From: Mariannaea sp. PMI_226
Lineage: Eukaryota > Ascomycota > Sordariomycetes > Hypocreales > Nectriaceae
DNA: 64,000 nt
Direction: 5' to 3'
NCBI GenBank assembly: GCA_024336345.1
Contig: JANFOG010000006.1
Span: forward strand, 558,001-622,000
Both the position numbers and the translations under genes were made by a program. Positions 11,493 through 24,325 of this stretch are shown piece by piece. The notes below the pieces were generated by a model. That model worked only from the letters and a program-made list of their open reading frames with translations, searched no databases and was not told where the DNA came from. How positions within the stretch are numbered: the stretch's first letter is position 1; each line of letters begins with the position of its first letter.

Positions 11493-13426
11493 TACAGACA
11501 ACCCTCGATTTTTAGTTGATATGTCGTCCATCCTCGGTCTAGAACCTCGGCATCAGAATAGATAAAAAAAAACAAGTTTGTTGAGATGGATTCAACCCCC
11601 CGCGCGCACAAAGGCCAAAAAAAAAACCAAGAAAACCGACATCAAAGCGGCTATCGAGGAAAAAAAAACTACTGCGAACGGACCTACATAGTACCATGGC
11701 CCTTACATAGTTACTTACATAGTACAGCCATGTACGTAACACTAACACGATCGAAACCCACTTCAAAGTGCCCAGGTCTACTCGAACGCACGATCGTCAA
11801 ACGGCGATATGGGCGGATACTGTACTAATCCTGCAAGTAAACGTCGTTCGTTTCCCATGCTTGATTAATCAACTGAAAACACACGTGCCTTACAACCGAT
11901 TCCCGCTCAGCTAGGGGCCACAATACTATGTAGTTAGTAAGCTTCTGGCTTTCTGAGTTGAAATGTCACTGCTGAGGGTCTTCTAACTTCATTTGTGTTT
12001 GACGACAGATGTAATAATCAGTCCATACTTTTCTCTCAACAAACGGTAACTGTACCTTTCATTCAGCCCAGTTTGTCTGGCCCCTACTCCTGGTACTACT
12101 ACCTACTTACGATAGTAAGTATGTATGAGATCACTCGGCCCGCAGGAAACCACTCATTCCCGCCACCGCCACCCCATATGCCGATGTAAAACTACCCAGT
12201 CAACCAGGTCCCTTTTTTGTATTCCCTCTTTTGTCTTATCTCAATTCGATACCCGGCTGTTGGAGCTCTCCTTGCCAACCACCTTAACCCCGTTGCCGGC
12301 TAGAAGGAACGGGATTGGTGACGGGACTTGTTGATGGTACCATGAAAAAAAAAGAGCTAATAATCTATACTTGCAAGTAGTCAGCGATACCCTCGTGCGC
12401 CACCATCATGCTTGTGATAAGTAACACCCGCTCGCTTCTCTCACGGACGCTCCTCGGCATCTCAACCCCGAGGTCAACTGCCTATTTACTTTGTATTCAC
12501 GATTCAAGTACACCAGGTGGCCATCTTCATCAAACCTAGGCTCGGACCACTATTTGTTCCTAGCAACATGCAATGTCACCCATTGAACAACTCGGACTGA
12601 TATCTGTCCGTTGGGCCGAGTCTGGAGTTACCGTAGCCTTCTTCTATCTCTCAACCGTTTTGTAGCCCTTTTGGCTGCATCTAAGCATGGACTTGGCTAC
12701 TAGCATGGCATTCCTACATGTGTTGGTTGTCTCCTTACGAATCCTCTCTACCCGCCCTCCCTAACCGTAGCTGGGTAACATGAACATCACCGATACTATA
12801 CATGTATATGGTGTAGATATTGTAGATGAACCATATAAGCATGATCAAGGCCAAAGTGTAAAATACTAATACGTAAAATGGATTGCTTGCACAATGGCAA
12901 GTTCTACAGTAAACCATTGAGGCAAAATACTAATAATCCCCATCGTTTCTGACGATTTCATGAAGTCCATCCTTCCTAACCCAATCCTCCCCAGAAGCTC
13001 CAACAGCGGAACCAACCGTTGCCAGAGAAGTCGATGCCATTACAACAAAAATCGTCTTGATATCTGCTTCCTCCTCCTCCTCCTCCTCCGCCTTCTCATC
13101 CCATCCCCCATAATAGCAGCTAGCATACATGGCTGAAGGCAATATAAATGACACTCACCCTGTTTTCTTACACGGGCTGAATGCCTCCCAAGTGATACCA
13201 CGCTTCCCCCCTATCTCTATGTAGTACACCGACAACCAAACAAGGGAAAAAAAACATCTCAAGCCTATGTTTCTCGCTTGCATTAATCGCTCCCAAGAAC
13301 GGCCTGGAAATTTGGAAACTGGTTAACTGGATGTGTTGACAGACACTCGATTGTTCAACTTGGAAGCGTAGTTGAATCAGTCGGTGGATATCCGCTATTC
13401 CAGCGAGAAGAATTTGAATCATGCTC

Positions 13427-15855
13427 CTAAGCTTCATCCGCAGGCGCCCATGTGTTGCTCCTCTGGTAATGAGCTCTGATATCGAAACTTCGTGATTTAT
13501 TCGACCAGCTAGATCCATGCGCGTTAGTTGATATGGATAGAAAATGAACCACTTGGGATTTAGATCCAAGGGGGTATGATAGAGGGAAACAATTAATCAA
13601 AATCAAACTTACACCTTGACTCGTCCATCGTCGCCGCAGGAGGCTAACATGTAGGAATCACCGGGGTTCCATGACACAGCATTACACCGAGGGTGGTGAC
13701 CTGGTAAGCGCTCGACGGCAGCGCCTGTATTCTTGTGCCATATGAGGATATTCCCATCCTCACTACCACTGAGCACGAAGCTCTCGTTCGGGCCTCCAAA
13801 AGAGCTGCGAATAAGAAAGTCGCCGCCAGTATGGCCAAAGAACTTCTGAACCGAGTTGCGAGAGATGAGGTCTATGAGCTGAGCCTCGCCGTCGCGCTTA
13901 TTGACAAGTAGGTGACGAGAGTCCTGGCTGATGTTGACTGAGGTAGGCCGAGCCTTTAGTTCCATGTCAAACTCAAGCTCACGGGTGATGGCGTTGTAAA
14001 CGTGAATGGTCTGGTTGTCATCGACGGCAACAAGCCACCGGCCATCGGGAGATCCACAGACATCTTGCACTCGGTGCCTCTTCCCCCAGTCATGAACTTC
14101 ATCGTCGTGAACATTGAATGTGTACAGGCCGTGGTTCCTATCCAGAGTGCCGACGGTGAAGGACCTACTATCTTGTGCCCAGACACACCCACTCACAGGC
14201 TCATCGTAGCGTTTCAGTCGTTTTAGCAGTGATCCAGTCTGGTGATATCAACGTTAGCATGGGTAATAGCCCCCAAATATCTGAACTGGGAATTCTCACA
14301 TTGACATCCCACAACCGTGCGTACTTGTCCTGACAGCAACACACGATCATGGAATCATCCGGACTAAATGCTATATTCCCAACACCGCCCTCGTGATCGC
14401 TCAAGAGACGAATGACGGAGAAAGTCTTTGTATCCCACAGAATGACCTGTTCCCTACTACCGCAAGCTGCTAACTTGGTTCCATCGTGTGAGAATTGGAC
14501 TTGCCAGACCTCGCCCGCGACATCTGTTAGTTCAATCGCTACCTCGGTAGGAAAATTTCTTCGGTCACAAAGGTGATCGGAGTACAGCGACGGTGATAGC
14601 GCTTCTGTGTGATATAAGCATGTATCAATTTGGCTCTGCTTGACTTGATCGAGAAGAACAGCCAGACGGTTTTCCGGGAGCATAACAGATGGCGATATGC
14701 ATTCTATCCATATTAGCAAATGACTGAAGCCGTGACGTTCATGATGGTCAACATACTTGATAATTCTGACAATAGCCTCTTTCTAGACTCCCCATTAGCA
14801 CCGTCCCATTCGGCCTTTGTCATAAGATCCTGGGTAGAGCGGCACATCAACAGGCTTGACAAGAAATGTAGCTTGGTTGTGTCGTGTGAGAGTGGAGTTA
14901 ACTCTGAGCGAAGCACCATGAGGGCACGAGTAGTGTCTCGCTGCTCAAGAAGCTCTAGAAATTTTTGCTGACGGAGCCAGAACCTCATCGCATCTCGATC
15001 CGAGCCCTGAGATAGAACGAGTCCGTTCCCAGTATCTTCGTCGGACTCGTACGAAGCACCAGATAGCAGTTGCTCCCCAACAGCCCAAGAGCCACTGAGC
15101 ACGGCTGACCTAAAGCCGGCAACAGTTGGACTTTCCAACTCATAACCACTTTCTTGGCTGACATTTTCTGCCGCAGTCTGGTATCCCATGTCTGACAAGG
15201 CTTGAATGAGCAGTCTTGTGACTTCTTGACGGTCATGGCCGAAGTATGTGGAGGGAACGGTCGTGGAGACAGAGCTGCCCTTGCCGTTAACGGCAGTACG
15301 TCCCTTACGACCATTAGTGATGCGAGATGTAGTTGTCCGCCGTGAATGAGGTGTAGATGACCCGTCTGAGAAGATCAAAGAAGCACCATTGTGCTGATCA
15401 GTTGAATCACCCTCTCCCATCATTGTGTCACCACGTCTTCGTTTTTTGGCAGGCTCGCTAGTGGTATCGTCGGCGTCAGGGGCTCTCCCACTGCTTTCGG
15501 GAGCAGCACCAGGCCCTTGGCGGGTAGAGGAACGCTGACGTCGTCCGAGGACCTGGGGCGGCGCTTGGCTGGAGGATCTGGAGGAACGGGCAAGCGAAGA
15601 AGTTATATTCGCCGTGCCAATCGTGGCCCCTGTTGAAGAAAGATATTCGGATTCTGAAGAGACGAAGAGAGCGACGGAGGTTGGATCTGGAATGTGGCTC
15701 GAGGATTCGGCGGCCAGAGAACTGGTTTGAGGCTCTGGCGTAGCTGGATTACCGGATGTGTGGATGGAATCGTCGGAGAGGGAGTGGAAACCCGAAGAGT
15801 CCAGGTCGTCCTCTCCGCGGCTGTTGACCGCGGTGGAATCGGATGTGGGATTTGA
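13427..15855 (-). CDS. gid7: WDR26/Gid7-type WD40 subunit of the CTLH (GID) E3 ubiquitin ligase
   Basis: Exons on the minus strand are 15855 (5' limit unresolved)-14757, 14703-14300, 14238-13613 and 13508-13427. Introns of 53, 61 and 104 bp have GTATGT, GTGAGA and GTAAGT donors, and all junctions keep frame. The product has a LisH motif (VTRLLIQALSDMGYQTAAENV), a CTLH region, the family-typical ISPSVMLPENRLAVLLDQVK segment, then WD repeats to the end. The last exon supplies WSNKSRSF, completing the final WD blade as VKVWSN. The last-but-one exon appears to stop at once (TAA), but that TAA lies in a GTAAGT donor. From the first in-frame ATG (15423) the protein has 592 residues. The frame stays open upstream to 15855 and includes a basic AKKRRRG patch, so the true N terminus is probably further out. 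In yeast the complex degrades gluconeogenic enzymes; Gid7 is a scaffold subunit. Confidence 0.9.
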
Positions 15856-18411
15856 CTAGAAGCTGACCAGTGGCCAGGTAGTTATGTCTTTGGATAAAAA
15901 AAAGCTTGAGAACGCTTGGCTGTCGAGAGGGCAGCTTCGGACAATATGTGGAGGTAAGGCGTCGTCGGAAGCGGGAGGTGGAGGTGGAGGCGAAAGCGTC
16001 AGCGTTGTTGGTGGTTTGTATAGGAAACAAACCAGCAGCGGGAGGCATATGAAAAAGAACTAGCCTCCAAAGCTGCTTGAAGTGATATCCGCAGAGGAAA
16101 TGTGGTTTGGGAGCGGATGATGAATGTTGAGGGGGAAAGATGTTGTTGTCGGAGGCTGGAAGTTGAAGTTAGGTGGTGTGTCAGGACGAATATGTCCGTG
16201 CCTTTCAGTGATGGTGAGGTCAGCTTTGGGCGCCGTGCGGGAATGGACAGCCAGGCCGGGCAGGTGGCATGGCTCTATTTGGGCTGTGGGGAATGCACCA
16301 GCCTAGGGAGTGCTTCAGAGGGTTCCAGCACAGCATCCAGTAGATGCCAGTTACTTGGGGGGCCGGAATGGAAACTGGTGCGCTGGTGACCAATACAGGT
16401 GGGGCTATTCGGGTTGGACTCCCTGAGCTGTCGCCTTCTTATAGGGGCAAACCCAGGATCTTGGGAGTGCTGGGAGGGGGCACTGTGGCGCTGAAATGGC
16501 GATTGACTTGGTGCTGCAGCGAAGCTTGATACCGCATCATTAATAAGGCACTCCTGCGTACAGGCTATCTGGACTCATGACACTGTTCACTGTCGACCTT
16601 TGAGCCTCGCAAACATCACTGGCTGAGTGACAGAGAAGCAATTGTAGCTCCAGGGCCCAACATCTGGTGCGTTGAATAGAATAGAATCGAGTCAGGTCTC
16701 TGTTCGGACAACCTTGTAAGTCTGCAAGGACACACGCAGGGAACAACATGCTGCCCTCACAATTACAGGACATCACACCACACCCAAAAGAAATAAGGTG
16801 CTGCCTTGGGCGCCGGGACTAAGCAGCAATGATAACGACTGATGACGTCTCACCTACTAGCGCCCATCACATGGCCGGGCCACAAGCAACATAGCCCTCT
16901 GGGTGAAGAAGGCATAGACTGGCTACCCACGGCCGAAACATCCAGGTTGCTGTCATAGATCTCTGAAACGGAACAGAATCTGCTTATCTAACGTTACGAT
17001 GCCACTGATTTTGGGGGAAATGCTGTCTGCACCCTGCAGGCGGTCTTCATGCTAAGGAGACCCTTGTGACTCTGACCCCACTGTCTGTGAGCTAACTGAT
17101 AAGCATTTGGTATAGTTGATGTATATTCCCCTCATTACAGACAGGGAGAGCGGCGAGGTGCATGAATTAGGAAAATTAGTGATCATTCTTCATCTGTTGA
17201 ATTTTGCTGAGGAAGCCCTTCTCCATATATCTCTACGTATATAAATTTTATCCTCTCTAATTTCTTTCACAAATAAGGTGGGCATCGGGTTATTCCTGGT
17301 CGGTAATATGCCTTCGATAGTGGTTTGTTGTGGGTTAGGTGAATCCAGGGTCAGACGTGGGTTATTATCTGGGCACTTCTAGAGTCCTCGAGCACGACTT
17401 GGGGAGGGAAAGCCAACCAGATTGTCGCACAAGTATATTCGCCCTTCTCTCTAAGCCAAATGATCTGATTTGGTTGCTGCAGAGTATAAAAGGATGGGTT
17501 GGAGTTGATTATTGCTGAGACTGTGAATGGCGTTGTAAATGGACAGATACTTGTATTATAGCCTTGGCCGCTGGCTTCCAACCGTTGGAAGACACTTCCT
17601 ACTTGGTGTATTACTATGCCGACATCGTTATGCAGACCTAGGAATGGGCTTTCATCCAGCTTCTCTCTGGTAGAAAGCTTACGTGTTTCGTATTTTAACT
17701 GCTAATACGGAACTTCGAAGTGACTATTAGGGCGGCGATTATAACCCACTAATTTCGTGTCCCCAGAATGTCACAAGGCTTCCAGATCACATTCCCACGT
17801 AAGCCCTCCATGCTCTCTCACATGGTGACGTATTCACCTAGGCTGCAGAATTATTGAACTGTGCTCCAGCCACAGACCAGGGGACAGGCGAGCCTTATCT
17901 GCCTAATCACGTGGCCCAAGTTTTCCTTCAGGCAACCTGGAGAACGGATAGAAAATTCGATAACGGCAGCGGGAGGCAAGGAACATGGGGTGGGGTGGTA
18001 CGCCACACTGTGGCTCGGGATCCCCGACCATAAGGGCGACGCAAGTTTAGCGTCCTTGTCAGGCTCGTGAACTCGGTGTCGTCTTGCGAGTCCTCCCTAT
18101 TCCACCATCTCAACGAATTTCCATATTTCACGACCAAGAACTTCCGCCAACTTGGCCACCTACCTTCCCTTTCCCGCCCCGAAAGATCATCCTCGATCAC
18201 ATCTGAAGACGGCTGCTTCATTTGCGTCCTCCAGACCAGAAGCCTGAGCACCGCTTCAGGCGTCCTCTCACCGACCAACTGCCCCTCAACAACTAGCTCC
18301 CTCCCGAGCCGTTATTCGAGACGACCCTTCGCAACATACAACAACAGCCTTCGATTCGATCGACTCGAGATATAGTTACATTTAATTTGGAGGCCATTCA
18401 CTGTCTCCACC
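15856..18411. other. Intergenic region between gid7-like gene and vps1 (divergent promoters)
   Basis: The left end is likely the leader and first exon of the Gid7-like gene: an ATG on the minus strand at 16048 opens a frame beginning MPPAAG, and CTTCTAG at 15856-15862 could be an acceptor. The right end is the vps1 promoter, with a CACGTG at 17908-17913 and a C-rich leader from about 18090. No other gene was recognised between. Confidence 0.55.
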
Positions 18412-20852
18412 ATGACCAGCTCCCTCGCTTCAAGCGGCGGCATCTCGGATCCCGCCCTCATCCAGTGAGTTCCCCGCGGTCAGGCCTCCTGTATAGATGT
18501 CTCTAATAATTCCTGCTATTTAGACTCGTCAACAAGCTCCAAGATGTGTTCGCCACTGTTGGAGTAAACAATCCCATTGATTTGCCTCAGATCGCCGTCG
18601 TGGGCAGTCAATCAAGCGGAAAGTCCTCTGTCCTCGAAAACATTGTCGGTCGAGACTTGTAAGTCCCTCTTCACGACTCTCACTGAGCTCCGTGCGCCTG
18701 TGGGCTGTCCAATGCTAACCCTTCTTTTCCAGTTTGCCCCGAGGTGCCGGTATCGTAACTCGACGACCCCTAGTGCTCCAGCTCATCAACCGCCCCGCGC
18801 AGAGCAATGGTGTCAAGAAAGCAGAGATCGATGCAGGCGCAGACAAGGCCGCCAACCCCGATGAGTGGGGTGAGTTCCTTCACCTGCCTGGTCAGAAGAT
18901 CTACGACTTCTCCAAGATCCGTGATGAGATCTCGAGAGAAACGGAGGCCAAGGTTGGCAGAAACGGTGGCATTTCCCCTGCTCCCATTAACCTGCGTATC
19001 TACTCCCCCAATGTCCTTACCCTAACCTTGGTCGATCTGCCTGGTTTGACCAAGGTTCCCGTGGGCGATCAGCCTCGAGATATCGAGCGACAGATTCGAG
19101 AGATGGTTCTCAAGTACATCGGAAAGTCGAATGCTATTGTCCTTGCCGTGACCGCCGCCAACCAGGATCTGGCCAACTCGGATGGTCTGAAGCTAGCTCG
19201 AGAGGTCGATCCCGAAGGTCAGCGAACGATCGGTGTTCTCACCAAGGTCGATCTGATGGACGAGGGCACGGACGTTATCGATATTCTTTCAAACAGAGTT
19301 ATTCCCCTTCGACTGGGCTATGTCCCTGTGGTCAACCGAGGCCAGCGAGATATTGACAACAAGAAGGCCATTAATGCAGCCCTGGAGGCGGAGAAGAACT
19401 TCTTTGAGAATCACAAGGCGTACCGCAATAAGAGCAACTACTGCGGAACTCCCTACCTTGCTCGCAAACTCAACCTTATCCTCATGATGCATATTAAGCA
19501 AACGCTCCCTGACATTAAGGCCCGCATTTCAAGCTCTCTTCAGAAATACTCCGCTGAGCTCGAAAGTCTGGGTCCTTCCATGCTCGGAAACAGCGCCAAC
19601 ATCGTCCTCAACATCATCACTGAGTTCACAAACGAGTGGCGAACGGTTTTGGATGGTAACAACACCGAGCTGTCAAGCACCGAATTGTCGGGTGGTGCCC
19701 GTATCAGCTTCGTCTTTCACGAACTATATTCCAATGGTGTCAAGGCCATCGATCCCTTTGATGTTGTGAAGGATGTTGACATCCGCACCATCCTCTACAA
19801 CTCTTCTGGTTCCTCCCCTGCCCTCTTTGTCGGCACCACTGCCTTCGAGTTGATTGTCAAACAGCAGATCAAGCGTCTCGAGGAACCCAGCTTGAAATGT
19901 GTCTCGCTCGTCTACGATGAGCTGGTGCGCATTCTAGCCCAGCTCCTTTCTAAGCAGCTCTACCGCCGCTACCCCTCTCTCAAGGAGAATATGCACACAG
20001 TTGTGATTGCCTTTTTCAAGAAGGCCATGGATCCCACTAACAAGCTCGTCCGGGATATGGTTTCCATGGAGTCCTGCTACATCAACACTGGCCACCCTGA
20101 TTTCCTAAACGGACACCGCGTAAGGCTTTATATCCATACCCCTGTTCATTTCCCCCTTGTCGCTAATACATCGTATACAGGCTATGGCTATCGTCAATGA
20201 GCGCTACAACCCCGCCAAGCCTGTTCAGGTTGATCCCAAGACTGGCAAGCCCCTTGCTTCTACTCCTCGCGCTGCTAGCCCTACGGTGCCTGAGGCGGAA
20301 ACTGGTAACTCGGGCTTCTTCGGCAGCTTCTTCGCTGCGAAGAACAAGAAGAAGGCCGCCGCCATGGAGGCTCCTCCCCCTACCCTCAAGGCTTCCGGCA
20401 CCCTGTCCGAGCGGGAGAACATTGAGGTTGAAGTTATCAGTACGTTCTTCTTCTCTCAAACTAAATACTGTTTTTTCATACACGTTACTAACCTTTTTTT
20501 TTCTCAGAGCTGTTGATCTCTTCATACTACAATATCGTCAAGCGAACCATGATTGACATGGTTCCCAAGGCCATTATGCTCAACCTTGTCCAGTAAGTTT
20601 CTATATATATATATATATATATCCTTTCTGCCTTCCCGAGTATTCGTATGTTATCGACAAGAGACATCTAACCGCCATTCCAGGTTCACCAAGGACGAGA
20701 TGCAGCGCGAGCTCCTGGAGAACATGTACCGAACCGACAGCATTGATGAGCTACTGAAGGAGAGCGACTATACCATCAGGAGAAGGAAGGAATGCCAGCA
20801 GATGGTCGAGTCCCTGTCCAAGGCCAGTGAGATTGTCAGCCAAGTACAGTAA
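18412..20852 (+). CDS. vps1: Dynamin-like GTPase Vps1
   Basis: Six exons (18412-18464, 18524-18658, 18733-20119, 20181-20439, 20508-20592, 20684-20852) encode 695 residues, close to the usual length of about 700. All five introns have GT...AG ends and the junctions are in frame. The GTPase domain shows the P-loop GSQSSGKS at 45-52, VDLPG around 163-167 and TKVD at 233-236, with the dynamin signature [12 protein letters not shown]. Middle-domain sequence follows, then a proline-rich, Lys-rich insert (about residues 535-600), and the GTPase effector domain ends at SEIVSQVQ. There is no PH domain, as expected for Vps1 as opposed to classical dynamin. Vps1 acts in Golgi-to-endosome traffic, vacuole fission and peroxisome division. 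Intron 5 contains an AT dinucleotide run. Confidence 0.97.
20602..20622 (+). repeat. (TA)n microsatellite in vps1 intron 5
   Basis: An alternating TA run of 21 nt lies just after the GTAAGT donor of intron 5, so length variation here would change intron size only. Confidence 0.85.
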
Positions 20853-21974
20853 TACCTTTCACGACAATAAAACATTACCCCATCAACAAACGCCACCACT
20901 CACCCTCCCCCATCTTCCCTTCACGGCTGGCGACACAAGTATCATCGAAATGGCTTTCTCTCGCGACCCCCTCAGTTTTAGATACACCGCATGACCCCCT
21001 ACTTGGTCCATAACTTTGAGCAATCGCCCACATTCAAGCTCCGTCCCCCTCCCCCCCCTTTTTTTATACTTCGATACCAAATCACTTATTTTTGACCCAA
21101 CCCCCCCTTCTTACAAGGGGGTGGAGGGGAGATAAAAATTCCTTCAAGAGTAGTAGACTGTCTTATGAAATTACACGGGATCGACGATGATGAAATGATG
21201 CTTCTTCCTTGTTTTTTTTTTCTGTTATCCCTATTGTTGGTTCCTTTCGGTTTTTTCATGTCTTATCCCCCCTTCCGCTTAATCCCGGGGGAAAAAAGGG
21301 GGGTGGACGCCTGCGCCGGGATGTATCGTCAAGGGGTATTGATGGGAGGGAGCTGGAGTATGGCCGGGTGGGAGGGTTCCATATGTTCTGTTCAAGAACC
21401 GGTGGTGAGCTAGGGAGAGAGAGAGAGAGCTTTAGGATGTTTTCTTGTCCACAGCTTTTCTTTCTTTCTCTTTTCTCTTTTTACTAGTGCCTTTTGTTTT
21501 CAATGTGCTCATGTCGAGAAGCATAGCAGAGGCTCGGTAGAATTTATAGTCCTCCAGTTTCCACAATTCATCTCAATTATAATCAGCATTTTGGGAGTAT
21601 TACTTGAACTTGTGCGCGCTAGTTACTTTTCAGTTTACAAATCACACCAAGTCACAAGAGATCGGTAAAATTCATGGCATTAAACATTGGCGTTTATTGG
21701 GGTTTGCCCCGTGGGATATCTTAGAATTGATCCAAATATAAGTCCGAGATGCCTCATCAAAGAGCCCGATATTGTACCCATGTCCCTCAAATGTATACAT
21801 ATGCATGTTTTAATCATCATATTCTCGTCTTCCAAGACGCCAATTCAATTACCAAACGCCATAGCCACAAGATGATATATATATATATATATATATATCC
21901 ACCAAAAAAACCAGAAGTCATATATCTTGGGGGTGAAGGCGAAAGCCTCCCCAACAAGGTAACGTGAATTGACC
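20853..21974. other. Convergent 3' region between vps1 and the Zn2Cys6 gene
   Basis: No gene was recognised. The stretch holds C-rich and T-rich homopolymer runs (around 21045-21065 and 21208-21221), an AAAAAAGGGGGG patch near 21291, GAGA runs near 21416-21430 and an AT microsatellite. It is probably both 3' untranslated regions. Confidence 0.6.
21875..21898 (+). repeat. (AT)n microsatellite
   Basis: A perfect AT run of 24 nt lies downstream of the Zn2Cys6 gene, about 80 bp beyond its stop. Confidence 0.85.
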
Positions 21975-24325
21975 TTACCAGGAGACTCGTGCTTGGGACC
22001 ATTTGGGGTCAGTCTCACCAGGTCGAATGCCTCGTGAGCCAACCTGAATATCAGCAACTCGGTTACGAAGGTCAAAGTCAACGGATTGTATCATGACCCG
22101 CTTCTCATCAGGGATGACCTGGGGTACTCTCTTATTTCCACAGGCGACCCCTGATTTTGGTTCTGCAGCAAGCACCGCTGACTCCTCAAGATTCATTACC
22201 CAGGTAGCAATTCTGGAGATCATCGCGCTATCCCACATGCCCTCACGACGAGGACTACTTTGTAAAATTCGGATGGCTTGGCGGCGGGTGATAGGATCAC
22301 GACATTTTGTCGCAACGACGAAAAGAGGAGGAACAATTCCAAGATCAGCAGCAAACCGTGGCTTAATATGCGGCGCTGAGTATCCCGGACCTGAAAATGC
22401 ATCCGCAACGTCATTGCTGTGGAGTTGATCGCGATGCGTGCACTGAGTAGAGTCTGGGCATCTTTGCGCGGCGGCACGTCTCTCCTCATTCGCAACAACT
22501 TCGGCAGCCAGGTCAACGATGAGTTGGAATTGAGGCAGGTAGTTATCAAAGTCTAACTCCTTATCACTAAACATCATCAGATACAGCACCTGACAGTTTG
22601 TTTGAAGCATTTTCAGAGAAGCGATCGCAGCTTGCTCCCGAGCCGGTACAGATGGGTCGTGTCGAGATTGAAATAAATGGTCGTAGGCATCACTCCAGTT
22701 CTCATTCAGATGTTTAAAATTGAGGCCGTAGTCTCGCCACGCCTTAGGTAGAGTTTTCTTAGATTCAGGGTTGACAGTGCTGTATAATTCCTCAAGATAC
22801 CGCATGATACTCTCATTAAGCTTGTCACAGGCCGCCCTCGCTTCAAGGAGAGAGGTAAACTCTTCGGGTAAATTTAGAGGTTCAAGTGCTGGAGGAGATC
22901 CCATCCCACTTGAACTGGGAGTTGACGTCGAATCAGGTGGCGTCGTAGCTCTTTGGGGAGAGTTGAGGCGAATCACGTATGGTTGAGGAAAGTGAAAGGC
23001 CATGTCATAGGACTTGGCTTGGATAGCTAGGCGGGTGAACATGGTAACAAGTACGTCCTCGACTGTATCATCCTGCGAAGTCGAGCAACATTTCGAAGGT
23101 TCTTGGTCTTTCTGCTGCGAACGCAACCTTTCGAGTAGCCCAAGACCGTTCTGGATCTGTTTGATGGCCTGCCTGTGGTCACCAATAAACGAGTCGAAAC
23201 AGGCCAGTAACACATTAGCCATAATGAGGGTCGTGTGGGACATTTTATCCTGAGAGTTCATCTCGACGAGAGCGTTGCAGGCATCGGAATATCGCTTTAC
23301 AGCGATCTGCCAGTGCCCCATGACTGCTCGTGCATGAGGATTCAAGCTGGACGTGCTCTGTATCCCTGGCTCTGGGGTCTGCTCCAGAGTCTGATAGAGC
23401 GCTCCGAGCGCAATCACGGCATATTTGATGGCGGGTTGGGAATGACACTCCTGTAATACACGACGAGACCAGAACTCATTATCGAAATACCCAGATAACT
23501 CGTTAACAGTATGAGACCTGAATATCTCAAAGTAGGGACCCTCCATAGGCAGGAGCTGGAGGTTCGCTGTAGGTTGGTATGCAGTTGGAGATGGCACCAG
23601 AGCCGCAACACTTTGTGGGATGATTTTTTGGCGTATCCGACGAGGTGGTAATACAACATCGTTTCGTTGAAATGGCGAGGCGCCAATAGGCGTGGCTTGA
23701 GTACTGGCGAGAACAGGCCTGGGGGCAATGCGGATCTCTTCGAAGGGACGAGCACTGCGTGGCGGAGGAGGATACCCGGTGCAGGCCTTTTTACTTCGAA
23801 CGCACTGTGTGCAAGATGGGCGAACTTCATCGCATTTTATACGACGTTGTCTGGAGGATAGTGTAAGCGGTCGTCGCGCAGGAGTTGTCAAGATATGTCA
23901 TACTTGCAGTTGGTACATCCTGTTTTAACCTTGGGCTTGCTGGTCCGTACACGTTTCGGCTTGGGTTCAGCAGCAGGATCAGAGGAGTCAAATACCCTCT
24001 GTAAAGAGGGAGCAGGAATAGACAATCCAGAACTATTCTGGCGAAGGGGCCCTGGCATGATGATACCAGTTGCAGCAGTTGAGTTGGTAGAGACAGAAGA
24101 AATGTCCCTTTGTCCGGAACCTGCATTCAGATAGTTGGGACTTGTCTGCAGGGAAACGTCTTGCTGGTTAGCGTTCTCCCTACACTGGCCTGTTGCTGGA
24201 CAGGTTGAATGGGATGTTATCGACGAGTTCAGTTGTGTTGAGTTATGAATTGTCAGGGTCGCATCCGTCGCAAGAGACCCCTCGACTGGAGGAGATAGCG
24301 ACTCATCTTTTATCCAGTTGGACAT
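21975..24325 (-). CDS. Zn2Cys6 (Gal4-type) transcription factor
   Basis: Exons 24325-23904 and 23850-21975 on the minus strand give 765 residues. The 53-bp intron (GTATGA...CAG, with a CTTAC branch-type site) splits the zinc cluster itself. The joined cluster has cysteines at 137, 140, 147, 154, 157 and 164, the classical CX2CX6CX6CX2CX6C spacing, with basic residues between (CKQRRIKC). An N-terminal Ser/Thr/Asn-rich stretch and a basic KPKRVRTSKPKVK segment precede it. The C-terminal part has the helical composition of the fungal-specific regulatory domain (for example YFDNEFWSRRVLQECHS and AVIALGALY). Such proteins bind CGG-containing promoters; the target pathway cannot be told from the sequence. 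The stop TAA lies in a TG/GTAAGG context that also resembles a donor, so another 3' exon is possible. Confidence 0.9.

Larger units (their letters stand above)
3354..13426. other. 10-kb interval without a recognisable gene
   Basis: Frames of up to 171 codons occur (for example 7134-7649 plus), but none has domain-like composition, paired splice sites or a recognisable family. The DNA is patchy. It holds G-rich blocks (3926-4016, 9951-9961, 10936-10949), a T/C tract (9384-9418), several microsatellites and many short words such as TACATAGTA, TACGGAGTA and GGTACC. The first few hundred bases should be the promoter and leader of the PH gene, and the last part the 3' region of the Gid7-like gene. 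A long non-coding RNA or a lineage-specific gene with many small exons cannot be excluded. Confidence 0.55.

Noticed and set aside
14713..14756. Apparent stop codon after the N-terminal half of the Gid7-like protein
   Set aside because: It lies inside a 53-bp intron (GTATGT...TAG). Splicing gives ELSKCISPSVMLPENRL, which is the conserved family sequence.
21961..21977. Possible further 3' exon of the Zn2Cys6 gene
   Set aside because: The stop lies in a GTAAGG donor-like context, but no downstream acceptor with a convincing continuation could be chosen, so the simple stop was kept.
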